A DNA stretch of 64,000 bases from Actinoplanes lutulentus (lineage in GTDB: Bacteria > Actinomycetota > Actinomycetes > Mycobacteriales > Micromonosporaceae). Position 1 is the first letter of the stretch, and each line of letters begins with the position of its first letter. Location: assembly GCF_003259845.1 (NCBI RefSeq), contig NZ_QLMJ01000002.1, forward strand, positions 723,192-787,191. Reading direction: 5' to 3'. Made by a program: the position numbers and the translations under genes. The notes under the pieces were generated by a model. The model saw only the letters and a program-made list of their open reading frames with translations, was not told the origin of the DNA and made no database searches. Below, one piece after another: positions 17,033 to 25,179 of the stretch.

Positions 17033-18444
17033 GTCTCTACATCGACGGGTCCTTCCTCTCCGACCGGCCGACAGTGCCGGTGCTCAACCCGGCGACCGAG
17101 GAGGTGATCGGTCAGGTTCCGCTGGCGACGCCGGAGGATCTCGACCAGGCGATCGCGGCCGCCGTCCGCGCCTTCGCGACGTGGCGCGACACCCCGATCG
17201 CCGAGCGCACCCGGATCCTGCTCAAGGCCGCCGACCTGCTTGTCTCCCGTGCCGACCACGTCGCCCGGGTGATGACCATCGAGCAGGGCAAGCCTCTCGC
17301 CGAGGCCCGCAGCGAGGTGCTGCGGGTCGCCGGGGCGCTGCGCTGGGATGCCGAGGACGCCCGCCGGGCCTATGGCCGGATCATCCCGTCGGCCGGGGAC
17401 ACCGTGCTGAGCGTGCGGCACGAACCGATCGGCCCGGTCGCCGCCTTCACCCCGTGGAATTTCCCGGCCGGATCCCCGATGCGCAAGATCGCCGGAGCGC
17501 TGAGCGCCGGCTGTTCGATCGTCATCAAGGCGTCCGAGGAGACGCCGGGTACGGCCGTCGAGCTCGTCCGCTGCTTCGCCGAGGCCGGGCTGCCCGCCGG
17601 CGCGCTCAACCTGGTCTTCGGTGATCCGGCCGAGGTGTCGCGGCACCTCATCGCGTCGCCGGACATCCGGCTGGTCGCGTTCACCGGCTCGATCCCGGTC
17701 GGCAAGCTGCTCGCGGCGCAGGCCGGCGCCGCGATGAAGCCGTCGCTCATGGAACTCGGCGGCCACGCCCCGGTGATCGTCTGCGAGGACGCCGACCCGG
17801 TGCTGGCAGCGCGTAAGGCCGTTGCCGCGAAGTTCGCGAACGCCGGCCAGGTGTGCACGTCACCGAGCCGATTCTTGGTACATGAAAGCCTATATGAGCG
17901 ATTTGTCGAGGAATTTCGCGCCCAGACCAGCAGGGTCGTCGTCGGCGACGGCCTGACCGAGGGCGTCACGATGGGCCCGCTCGCCAACGAGCGCCGGCTC
18001 AAGGCCATGGAAGAGTTCGTCACCGACGCGGTCAGCAAGGGAGCGACGATCGTCGCTGGTGGCGAGCGCCTCGATCGGCCCGGTTACTTCTTCGCTCCCA
18101 CCGTACTGACCGGCGTGCCGGGCGACGCACGGGTCATGCGGGAGGAACCGTTCGGGCCGATCGCGCCGATCAACTCCTTCACCGATCTGGACGACGCGCT
18201 GCGCATCGCGAACGAGCTGCCCTACGGCCTCGCGGCGTACGGCTTCACCCGGTCGTCGAAGACCGCCGAGAAACTGATCAGCGGGCTCGAAGCCGGCATC
18301 CTGTCGATCAACCACTGTGGTGGGTCGGTGCACGAGGCGCCGTCCGGCGGGGTCAAGTCCAGCGGGTACGGCAAGGAGGGCGGGCCCGAGGGCCTGGAGG
18401 CCTACCTGATCACCAAGCGCGTCTCGCACCTGCTGGTGGACTGA
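17029..18444 (+). CDS. NAD(P)-dependent aldehyde dehydrogenase
   Basis: 471 residues with the ALDH fold: PWNFPAGSPMRKI (cofactor site), FTGSIPVGKLLAAQAG (Rossmann turn), ELGGHAPVIV (general base Glu) and NAGQVCTSPSR (nucleophile C276). Length and motifs are close to succinate-semialdehyde dehydrogenases. In this cluster it could oxidise a 2-hydroxymuconic semialdehyde-type ring-fission product. ATG at 17029 overlaps the VOC stop by 4 nt. The next gene starts 1 nt after its stop. Confidence 0.92.
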   Translation: MSLYIDGSFLSDRPTVPVLNPATEEVIGQVPLATPEDLDQAIAAAVRAFATWRDTPIAERTRILLKAADLLVSRADHVARVMTIEQGKPLAEARSEVLRVAGALRWDAEDARRAYGRIIPSAGDTVLSVRHEPIGPVAAFTPWNFPAGSPMRKIAGALSAGCSIVIKASEETPGTAVELVRCFAEAGLPAGALNLVFGDPAEVSRHLIASPDIRLVAFTGSIPVGKLLAAQAGAAMKPSLMELGGHAPVIVCEDADPVLAARKAVAAKFANAGQVCTSPSRFLVHESLYERFVEEFRAQTSRVVVGDGLTEGVTMGPLANERRLKAMEEFVTDAVSKGATIVAGGERLDRPGYFFAPTVLTGVPGDARVMREEPFGPIAPINSFTDLDDALRIANELPYGLAAYGFTRSSKTAEKLISGLEAGILSINHCGGSVHEAPSGGVKSSGYGKEGGPEGLEAYLITKRVSHLLVD

Positions 18445-18445
18445 C

Positions 18446-19210
18446 GTGCGATACAGCCGGATCACCCTGCACGGCCGGCCGGTCTGGGCCGAGGTCGCCG
18501 ACGGGCTCGTGCACGTCCTGGACGGCGACCCGATCACCGGAAAGCCGAGACGCACCGCGGAACGCGTACCCCTGAATGGTGTTGATCTGCTGCCGCCGGT
18601 GATTCCGCCGGTGTTCTATGCGGTGGGTTTCAATTACCGCAGTCATCTGGAGCATTTCGGCAAGCAGGCGCCGGAACGGCCGGAGATCGGGTACCGCGCC
18701 AACAACGCGCTCACCGGGCACGGCTCGCCGATCGTCCGCCCGGCCGGTGTCGAAGGCCGATTCGAGGCCGAGGGCGAAGTGGTCGCGGTCATCGGCCGCA
18801 CGGTCAAAAAGGCGACCCGGCAGGAAGCGCAGGAGTCCGTTTTCGGATGGACCATCGGCAACGACGTCAGCGCCCGGGAATGGCAGCACGCCGACCGCAC
18901 TTTCTGGCGCAGCAAGAACAGCGACACGTTCAAGCCGATGGGCCCGTGGATCGAGACCGATGTCGACCCGCTCGCGCAGACCACGACGGTACGGATCGAC
19001 GGTGACGTGAAAGCGAAATTCGCCACCGGCGACATGATTTTCGACCCGTTCGACTACATCGTCGAGGTCACGAAATACATCACGCTGCACCCCGGCGACG
19101 TGCTCTGGATGGGCGCCGACAGCACCGTCCAGCTGGAGCCCGGCAACACGGTCGACATCGAGATCAGCGGGATCGGCGCGCTGTCCAATCCTGTCCTGGA
19201 GGAACAATGA
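18446..19210 (+). CDS. Fumarylacetoacetate hydrolase-family protein
   Basis: 254 residues from a GTG. The FAH domain has PPVIPPVFYAVGFNYRSHLEH, the metal-binding acidic run RFEAEGEVVAVIG, GNDVSAREWQ and KPMGPWIETD, and a late GDVLWMGADS. Relatives hydrolyse C-C bonds, decarboxylate oxalocrotonate or hydrate 2-hydroxypentadienoate in meta-cleavage pathways. The Glu-x-Glu and Asp metal ligands appear intact, so it should be active. The position after dioxygenase and dehydrogenase fits an oxalocrotonate decarboxylase or acylpyruvase-type step. It overlaps the next gene by 4 nt. Confidence 0.9.
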   Translation: MRYSRITLHGRPVWAEVADGLVHVLDGDPITGKPRRTAERVPLNGVDLLPPVIPPVFYAVGFNYRSHLEHFGKQAPERPEIGYRANNALTGHGSPIVRPAGVEGRFEAEGEVVAVIGRTVKKATRQEAQESVFGWTIGNDVSAREWQHADRTFWRSKNSDTFKPMGPWIETDVDPLAQTTTVRIDGDVKAKFATGDMIFDPFDYIVEVTKYITLHPGDVLWMGADSTVQLEPGNTVDIEISGIGALSNPVLEEQ

Positions 19211-19578
19211 GTAACGCACCGAAGTACATTCACCACGTCAACTTCCCGACCACCGATCCGGAACGCACCAAGGAGTGGTACTCCAAGGTGTTCGGGCTCA
19301 AGGCGATCACCCCGAAGAGCAACACCAAGGTGGTCCTGATGACCCGGGGCAACTTCGACCTGCATTTCACGCCGGTCGAGGAGATGGACCGGATGGCGCC
19401 CTATCACTTCGCCATCGAGGTGGAGGACTGGGACGCATTCCTCGCGCATCTCCAGGAGCTCGGCATCCGGCACACCCGGCCGATCGAGCGCCCGGAGAAC
19501 CAGTCCAAGTTCTGTTACATCCACGACCCGGATCACACGATGATCGAGCTCGTCTTTCACGGAAAGCGGCCCGCCTGA
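19207..19578 (+). CDS. Small VOC-superfamily protein
   Basis: 123 residues, one VOC unit pair of the glyoxalase/bleomycin-resistance type. Candidate metal ligands are H10 in IHHVNFP, H67 in PYHFAIEV and E114 in TMIELVFH. A single domain of this size functions as a dimer; members act as isomerases, dioxygenases or resistance proteins. It is coupled on both sides (ATGA with the FAH gene, TGATG with the hydrolase gene), so it belongs to the pathway. The reaction is not predictable from sequence. Confidence 0.85.
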   Translation: MSNAPKYIHHVNFPTTDPERTKEWYSKVFGLKAITPKSNTKVVLMTRGNFDLHFTPVEEMDRMAPYHFAIEVEDWDAFLAHLQELGIRHTRPIERPENQSKFCYIHDPDHTMIELVFHGKRPA

Positions 19579-20345
19579 TGCCAGTTGTCAGTTCGTTCGA
19601 CGGTGCGAAAATCTATTACGAACGGCACGGATCGGGTCCGGCGATCCTTTTCGTGCACGGCTCCGGCGGGCACCACGCCGCCTGGTGGCAGCAGGTAACC
19701 GCGCTGCGTGACCGGTTCACTGTCGTCACCGTCGACCTGCGTGGGTTCGGCAAGTCCGACTCGTCGATGCCCGAATTCGACGGGCAGGACTTCCCCGGTG
19801 ACCTGATCGCGGTCCTGGACGCCGAGGACCTGCGCGACGTGCTGCTGGTCGGCCAGTCGATCGGCGCGGTCGCCGCGCTGCGCGCCGCCCTGAAACGCCC
19901 GGACCGGGTACGCGGTGTCGCCCTCGGCCACTCCCTCGGCGGCCTCGACCACCCGGAGCTGTCCGAACTGGTCGCCGCCGACCGATCAGAAGCGGTCAAG
20001 CTGCCCGTTCTCGATCGGCTCCTGTCGCGGCGCTTCCAGGAGGAGGAACCGGCCAGGACCTTCCTCTTCCAGCAGATGGGCACGTTCAACGTCGCGAAGA
20101 TGGCCGACCTGCGCAACCTGTCGGTGAACGGCCCCTCGATCGACGAGATCGTCGCGTCCGGCGTCCAGGTCTGGTTCCTCGCCGGCGAGACCGACGCGGT
20201 GCTTAGCGTCGCCACCGTGCGGCGGGCCCATGAGCTGCTGAAAGGGTCGTTCCTGAAGATCGTTCCAGGTGCACCGCACTCGATGTACTGGGAATCGCCC
20301 TCGCTGTACAACGCGGCCGTCGCTGAGATCCGGGAGGGGCTCTGA
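19578..20345 (+). CDS. Alpha/beta-fold hydrolase
   Basis: 255 residues with the oxyanion motif HGSGGHHAAWW and a complete triad by position: S94 in VGQSIGAV, D206 in AGETDAVLS and H234 in GAPHSMYWE. Relatives include 2-hydroxymuconic semialdehyde and other meta-cleavage-product hydrolases. It shares 1 nt with the stop of the VOC gene and 1 nt with the start of the next gene. An alternative longer frame inside the VOC gene is rejected because this ATG begins the conserved fold. Confidence 0.9.
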   Translation: MPVVSSFDGAKIYYERHGSGPAILFVHGSGGHHAAWWQQVTALRDRFTVVTVDLRGFGKSDSSMPEFDGQDFPGDLIAVLDAEDLRDVLLVGQSIGAVAALRAALKRPDRVRGVALGHSLGGLDHPELSELVAADRSEAVKLPVLDRLLSRRFQEEEPARTFLFQQMGTFNVAKMADLRNLSVNGPSIDEIVASGVQVWFLAGETDAVLSVATVRRAHELLKGSFLKIVPGAPHSMYWESPSLYNAAVAEIREGL

Positions 20346-20791
20346 TGTCCCGGCTCAGCCTCACTGCGGCCGAGGAGATCCTGGCCGGCGTGCTGGTCCG
20401 CGGTGATCAGCTCGGCAAGGCGCTCAGTGTCGCGATCGTCGACGCCGGCGGCCACCTGATCTCGGTGAAACGTTCGGACGGCGCCCGCGCGCTCACCCCG
20501 AGCATCGCGATCGCGAAGGCGTACAGCGCCGCGATCATGGAGCGCCCGACGAACATGCTCTACGACTGGGCGCAGAGCAATCCCGGCTTCTTCGCCCAGC
20601 TCTCGACCATGGCTGCGCACCCGATCGTCGCCACCGAGGGCGGCGTCACGATCAAACGCGACGGCGAGATCCTCGGCGGTCTGGGAGTCTCCGGCGGCAC
20701 CCCCGCCGAGGACCAGCAGGCGTGCGAAGAGGTGCTGAAGGAGCTCGGGTACGAGCTGATTTTCGCAGCGTGGGGGAAGAATCGTGGCTGA
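20345..20791 (+). CDS. GlcG/HbpS-family protein
   Basis: 148 residues. The pattern LSVAIVDAGGHLISVKRSDGA, IAIAKAYSAAIM and GGVTIKRDGEILGGLGVSGGTPAEDQQ is typical of the GlcG/HbpS (PduO C-terminal-like) fold. HbpS from Streptomyces binds haem and iron and is secreted; this protein has no signal peptide, so it is cytoplasmic. Members recur in glycolate, polyol and aromatic catabolic operons without a settled role. Its last 8 nt overlap the next gene. Confidence 0.88.
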   Translation: MSRLSLTAAEEILAGVLVRGDQLGKALSVAIVDAGGHLISVKRSDGARALTPSIAIAKAYSAAIMERPTNMLYDWAQSNPGFFAQLSTMAAHPIVATEGGVTIKRDGEILGGLGVSGGTPAEDQQACEEVLKELGYELIFAAWGKNRG

Positions 20792-21839
20792 CACCTTCAA
20801 ATTCCGCATCGACCACCACGGCAGCCTGGTCCGCCCGCCGGAGCTGCTGGCAGCCCGCGCCGCCTCCTCCGACGACCTGCGCGACATCGAGGACGCGGCC
20901 ATCGCCGAAGCCGTCCGCAGGCAGCGCAAACTCAGCCTCACGGTGGTCACCGACGGAGAATTCCGCCGCGCCGACCTACGCAGCGCCGTCTTCGACGCGG
21001 TCCACGGCTTCAAACGCGCCGACAGCTCCAAGAGCGCCGATAGCTCCAGGAGCACCGACGGCTCCAAGCGCGCCGGCAGCGAAAGCTGGATCGCCGAGGG
21101 TGAACTCAAGCCCTACCGCTCGCTCGTCGCCGACGACGTCGCCGCCATTGCCACCCTGACGCAAATCCCCGCGAAGGCCACGCTTCCCTCACCGGCCTAC
21201 CTCGCGGCGACCACCTTCCAGCCCGGCGGCGCCTGGGCGAGCGCGCGCGAGCTGGGCGAATTCCTCGCCCCGCTCATCCGCGACGAGATCCAGGCGATCA
21301 TCTCCCGCGGCGTGCGCCTCATTCAGATCGACAACCATGGGTACGCCCAAAGCCTCTTCAGTGACCGCGAAGGATCACTGACATTCGACGACGCGCTGGC
21401 GGTCGACGCCCTGGCGGTGACCATCGCCGACAAACCGTTCAACGTCCGCATCGGACTGTGCCCGCTCACCCGGGCGGGCGGCGAGCTGAATGTGGCAGCC
21501 GCGGAGAAGCTGTTCACCACGATCCCGGTGGACCGCTGGGTCCTGCCCTACGACACCGGCGCCCCGGCCGAGGCCCAGCTGCTCCGCGCCGTCCCCTCCG
21601 GCCGCGACGTCTGCCTGGGAATCGTCTCCCCGCTGACGCCCCAGCTGGAGGATGTCGACACGGTGATGGACCGGATGGACCACGCCGCCACGATCCGCGA
21701 CCTGGAAGACATCGCGATCAGCCCGAGCGCCGGCTTCTCCGAGCTGGCCGGCCACCCCACGATCAGCGCCGAGGACCAGTGGCGCAAGCTCACCCACGTC
21801 GAAACCTTCGCCCGGATGTGCTGGGGCAACGAACTCTGA
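20784..21839 (+). CDS. MetE C-terminal-like protein with degenerate zinc site
   Basis: 351 residues with the UROD/MetE-like TIM-barrel: an early DGEFRRADLR, IQIDNHGYAQSLF and a final GF-E-containing loop. Cobalamin-independent methyltransferases bind zinc through His-x-Cys and a later Cys in a PDCG-like loop. Here the first site reads GLC (G224 where His is expected, C226 kept) and the loop reads SPSAG (A316 where Cys is expected). Methionine synthase activity is therefore unlikely. Residues 79-100 form a Ser/Lys/Asp-rich low-complexity insert made of an imperfect 18-nt repeat. The GTG start overlaps the GlcG gene by 8 nt. Confidence 0.82.
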   Translation: MADTFKFRIDHHGSLVRPPELLAARAASSDDLRDIEDAAIAEAVRRQRKLSLTVVTDGEFRRADLRSAVFDAVHGFKRADSSKSADSSRSTDGSKRAGSESWIAEGELKPYRSLVADDVAAIATLTQIPAKATLPSPAYLAATTFQPGGAWASARELGEFLAPLIRDEIQAIISRGVRLIQIDNHGYAQSLFSDREGSLTFDDALAVDALAVTIADKPFNVRIGLCPLTRAGGELNVAAAEKLFTTIPVDRWVLPYDTGAPAEAQLLRAVPSGRDVCLGIVSPLTPQLEDVDTVMDRMDHAATIRDLEDIAISPSAGFSELAGHPTISAEDQWRKLTHVETFARMCWGNEL

Positions 21840-21875
21840 GCGACGGCAGGCGCGGGCTGTCAGGGGTCGCGGGCG

Positions 21876-21922
21876 GATCTAGTGAGTTTGTGGCTGACGT
21901 GGCGGCCAAACCTCACAAGATC
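21876..21922. repeat. Dispersed 47-bp hairpin, copy 2
   Basis: Left arm GGATCTAGTGAGTTTG pairs with right arm CAAACCTCACAAGATCC with one bulge and one mismatch. It sits between the convergent ends of the MetE-like gene and the monooxygenase gene, where it could act as a transcription barrier. Related to 7589-7635 and 38581-38624. Confidence 0.78.
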
Positions 21923-21955
21923 CGGGGCAGAGGACGACAGCGGCGGGCAGCATGC

Positions 21956-22243
21956 TCAGAGGGGTTCGGCGAACGTCACCCGGCGCTCCAGCAGGCGGGG
22001 GCGGACAACGCCGATGATGTGTTCGGCGAAGTGGGGGCTGGCGGCGTGGGCGTCGAAGCCGGCACGGTCCGTGTAGACCTCGTAGAGGACGAACGACGCC
22101 GGGTCTGACGTGTCGGCGTGGACCACGTACTCCAGGTTGGCCGGCTCGGCCCGGGTGTGCTCGCGCATCGTCAGCAGCGTCGCGCGGACCAGCTCGGCGT
22201 CCTGGAGGGCGCAGCGGTAATGGGCGATGACGGCGTAGGGCAC
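21956..22243 (-). CDS. Antibiotic biosynthesis monooxygenase (ABM)-domain protein
   Basis: 95 residues from a GTG at 22243 with a near-perfect GGAGGT site 7 nt upstream. The longer open frame to 22411 lacks any site and has no fold similarity. The ABM pattern is clear: YAVIAHYRC, LLTMREHTRAEPANLEYVV, SFVLYEVYTDRAGFDAHAASPHFAEHI and a C-terminal strand. These small ferredoxin-like proteins are cofactorless quinol monooxygenases or related. It is read divergently from the aldehyde dehydrogenase at 22395 and may oxidise a phenolic intermediate or detoxify a quinone. Confidence 0.88.
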   Translation of the reverse strand: MPYAVIAHYRCALQDAELVRATLLTMREHTRAEPANLEYVVHADTSDPASFVLYEVYTDRAGFDAHAASPHFAEHIIGVVRPRLLERRVTFAEPL

Positions 22244-22394
22244 GGGTTTACCTCCAGCTCGGGAAAGACGACCGCATTTGATCAGAGAAAACGGTGCGCC
22301 GGACGCAACCAATGCTTCTCTCTCAGCGCATGGCGCGCGCATTTCGCCGTTCCTACCATTCGCGATACCGATGCGATTTCCCCGAGGAGCTGTG

Positions 22395-23840
22395 ATGTCC
22401 GTTCGCACCATGGAGACCCTGGCAGGCGGACGCTGGTTCGGCGCCGAGTCCTGGATCGACGTCTACGACCCGGCCGATGTGCGTACGCCGTTCGTCCGGG
22501 TTCCGGCGCTGACGCCCGCGCAGGTGACCGAGGTCTACGACGCGGCCGTGGCCGGCGCCGCGGTGTGGCGGGCCACCTCCGCGATCGAGCGCTCCAAGAT
22601 CCTCGCGAAGGCCGCGGTGCTGCTGCGGGTCCGTGCCGCGGAGATCGCCGACGCGGTCGTCACGGAGAATGGCAAGACGCTCGCCGAGGCCCGGGTCGAG
22701 GCCGAGAAGGCCGCCGACTTCTTCGAGTACTACGCCGGGATCGGCCGCCAGGAGTACGGCTCGCTGCTGCACGACGTGCGGCCGGGCACCCGGGCCGGGT
22801 TCCAGCGCGAGCCGCTCGGCGTCGTCCTCGCGATCACCCCGTGGAACGACCCGCTGATCACCCCGGCCCGCAAGCTCGCGCCGGCCCTCGCCGCCGGCAA
22901 CGCGGTTGTGCTCAAACCGGCCGGCGAGACACCCACGTCCGGCCTGCACCTGGCCCGGGCGCTGCACGACGCGGGCGTGCCGGCCGGCGTGATCAACGTG
23001 GTGACCGGGCGTTCCGCCGAGATCTCCGGCGCGCTGCTGGACGACCCGCGGATCGCCGCGGTCAGCTTCACCGGCGGCAACGAGGTCGGCGAGGCGCTGC
23101 GGGTGCGGCTCGCCGAGCGCGGTGTCCGCTTCCAGTCCGAGCTGGGTGGCAAGAACGCCTCGGTGGTGCTCGCCGACGCGAACCTGGAGAAGGCCGCCAC
23201 CCTCGTGGTCGCCGCCTCGTTCGGCCAGGCCGGCCAGCGCTGCACCGCGACCAGCCGGGTCCTGGTCGACCGGGCCGTGCACGAGGAGTTCATCGCGCTG
23301 CTGCGCGCGAAGGTCGCGGCCCTGCGAGTCGGTCCCGGCAAGAGCGAGGGTACGAACGTCGGCCCCCTGGTCAGCCCGTCGCACCGGGACAGCGTGCTCG
23401 CGCACATCGCCGGCGCGGTCAAGCAGGGCGCCCGGGTCGAGATCGGTGGCGAGCCGGCCGGCGAGCCCACCGGCTGCTGGGTGGCACCGACCGTCCTGGC
23501 CGGCATCACCCCGGACATGGACCTCTGGCGCGACGAGGTGTTCGGCCCGGTCCTCGCGGTACGCGTCATCGACGGCCTGGACGAGGCCATCGCCGCCGTC
23601 AACGACAGCAGATACGGCCTCGCCGCGGCGGTGTTCACCGACAGCCTCGCGGCGGCCCACCGTTTCCTCGCGGAGGCGGACTGCGGTCAGGTCGCCGTGA
23701 ACACCACGACATCCGGATGGGACGTCCACCAGCCGTTCGGTGGCTTCCGGGACTCCGGCTCCCCGTTCAAGGAGCAGGGTGCCGAGGCGCTGCGGTTCTA
23801 TACCAAGGTCAAGACGTTCGCCATCGCGTTCGGCGGCTAG
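22395..23840 (+). CDS. NAD(P)-dependent aldehyde dehydrogenase
   Basis: 481 residues from an ATG with GAGGAG upstream; an in-frame ATG at 22278 has no site. Motifs: TPWNDPLITPARKLAPALAAG, SFTGGNEVGEALR, SELGGKNASVVLAD and GQAGQRCTATSR with nucleophile C283. It most resembles the 2-oxoglutarate-semialdehyde or aromatic aldehyde dehydrogenase branch rather than the first ALDH of this island. It opens the second catabolic run and is followed by the flavin oxidase after 18 nt. Confidence 0.92.
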   Translation: MSVRTMETLAGGRWFGAESWIDVYDPADVRTPFVRVPALTPAQVTEVYDAAVAGAAVWRATSAIERSKILAKAAVLLRVRAAEIADAVVTENGKTLAEARVEAEKAADFFEYYAGIGRQEYGSLLHDVRPGTRAGFQREPLGVVLAITPWNDPLITPARKLAPALAAGNAVVLKPAGETPTSGLHLARALHDAGVPAGVINVVTGRSAEISGALLDDPRIAAVSFTGGNEVGEALRVRLAERGVRFQSELGGKNASVVLADANLEKAATLVVAASFGQAGQRCTATSRVLVDRAVHEEFIALLRAKVAALRVGPGKSEGTNVGPLVSPSHRDSVLAHIAGAVKQGARVEIGGEPAGEPTGCWVAPTVLAGITPDMDLWRDEVFGPVLAVRVIDGLDEAIAAVNDSRYGLAAAVFTDSLAAAHRFLAEADCGQVAVNTTTSGWDVHQPFGGFRDSGSPFKEQGAEALRFYTKVKTFAIAFGG

Positions 23841-23858
23841 CAATCGGAGGCAACACAC

Positions 23859-25055
23859 GTGTCGGACGAGACCATCGCGATCGTCGGGGCGGGCATCGTC
23901 GGCCTCGCGATCGGCCGGGAGATCACCCTGCGCCGGCCGGGCACCAGGGTCGTGATCCTGGAGAAGGAGGCCGCGGTCGCCCAGCACCAGACCGGCCACA
24001 ACTCCGGGGTCGTGCACGCCGGCATCTACTACACGCCGGGCAGCCTGAAGGCCGAGCTCTGCACCCGCGGCCGGTTGCTGCTCCGGGAGTACTGCGCGGA
24101 CCGGGGGATCGCGTACGACGAGTGCGGCAAGCTCGTCGTCGCGGTCCGTGCCGACGAGCTGGGCCGGCTTGACGACCTGGAGAAACGAGCCCGGGAGAAC
24201 GGCGTGCCCGGCCTGCGCCGGGTGGATGCGGCCGGTATCCGGGAGATCGAGCCGCACGCCGCCGGCCTGGCCGCGCTGCACTCGCCGGAGACGGCGATCA
24301 CCGACTTCCCCGGTGTCGCGACGGCGTTCGCCCAGGACATCGTCGCGGCCGGGGGAGAGGTACGCACGAACTTCGCCGTCGACCGCCTCACGCCCACCGG
24401 CTCCCGCATCGAGATCGCGGCGGGGGAGCGCCGCCTGCTCGCCGACCAGGTGATCGTCTGCGCCGGCATCCACAGCGACACGGTGGCCCAGCTCGCCGGC
24501 GACACCGCGGCACCCCGGATCATCCCGTTCCGCGGCGAGTACATGCGGGTCAAGCCGGCCAAGGCGGACCTGGTCCGCGGCATGATCTACCCGGTTCCGG
24601 ACCCGCGGTACCCGTTCCTCGGCGTGCACTTCACCCGCCGGGTCACCGGGGTGGTCGAGGTCGGCCCGAACGCGGTCCTGGCGACCGCACGGGAGGGCTA
24701 TCGGCGTACCCAGGTCAATGTTTTTGATCTTTTAAAAATCGCCGCGTGGCCGGGGACCTGGCAGATGGCCCGGCAGCACTGGCGCACCGGTGTGAAGGAG
24801 GTGCGTGGCTCGCTGTCCAAGCGGCGGTACATGGCCGAGGCGATGCGGTACGTGCCGGAGATCGGCGCGACCGACGTCCACCGTTCCGGCGCCGGAGTCC
24901 GTGCGCAGGCCCTGGACCGCGACGGCAGCCTCGTCGACGACTTCCGCATCCATCGGCTGGGCCCGGTCACGGCCGTCCGCAATGCGCCCTCACCTGCGGC
25001 GACGTCGTCGCTGGCGATCGCCGAGCACGTGGTCGGCCAGATCCTCGTCCAGTGA
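23859..25055 (+). CDS. lhgO: FAD-dependent 2-hydroxyacid oxidase, LhgO family
   Basis: 398 residues with an N-terminal dinucleotide fold (IAIVGAGIVGLAIGREI at 6-22). The family motif is TGHNSGVVHAGIYYTPGSLKAELC, followed by ITDFPGVATAFAQ and a C-terminal VRAQALDRDGSLVDDF. This pattern is characteristic of L-2-hydroxyglutarate oxidase/dehydrogenase. The GTG start has a CGGAGG site. In this setting it may oxidise a 2-hydroxy dicarboxylate derived from ring cleavage rather than housekeeping L-2-hydroxyglutarate; the sequence does not decide. A GATCTTTTAAAAATC stretch within the gene is unusually AT-rich. Confidence 0.88.
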   Translation: MSDETIAIVGAGIVGLAIGREITLRRPGTRVVILEKEAAVAQHQTGHNSGVVHAGIYYTPGSLKAELCTRGRLLLREYCADRGIAYDECGKLVVAVRADELGRLDDLEKRARENGVPGLRRVDAAGIREIEPHAAGLAALHSPETAITDFPGVATAFAQDIVAAGGEVRTNFAVDRLTPTGSRIEIAAGERRLLADQVIVCAGIHSDTVAQLAGDTAAPRIIPFRGEYMRVKPAKADLVRGMIYPVPDPRYPFLGVHFTRRVTGVVEVGPNAVLATAREGYRRTQVNVFDLLKIAAWPGTWQMARQHWRTGVKEVRGSLSKRRYMAEAMRYVPEIGATDVHRSGAGVRAQALDRDGSLVDDFRIHRLGPVTAVRNAPSPAATSSLAIAEHVVGQILVQ

Positions 25056-25179
25056 GCGCTTCGTGCAACAACCGATTGCGCCGCACGGACTCCGCAGGAC
25101 GAGAAATCGCCAATAGCTTCATTCCCATCCCCGGCAGACAACCGGTACGGCAGGACAGCCGGTAAGAAAGGAAACGCAT

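Noticed and set aside
20784..21839. Methionine synthase (metE) annotation
   Set aside because: Length is half that of full MetE, and two of the zinc ligands are replaced, so I kept a fold-level call only.
22353..24629. 758-codon minus-strand ORF
   Set aside because: It lies opposite an aldehyde dehydrogenase and an LhgO-type oxidase with all motifs intact. It has no domain and is a high-GC shadow.
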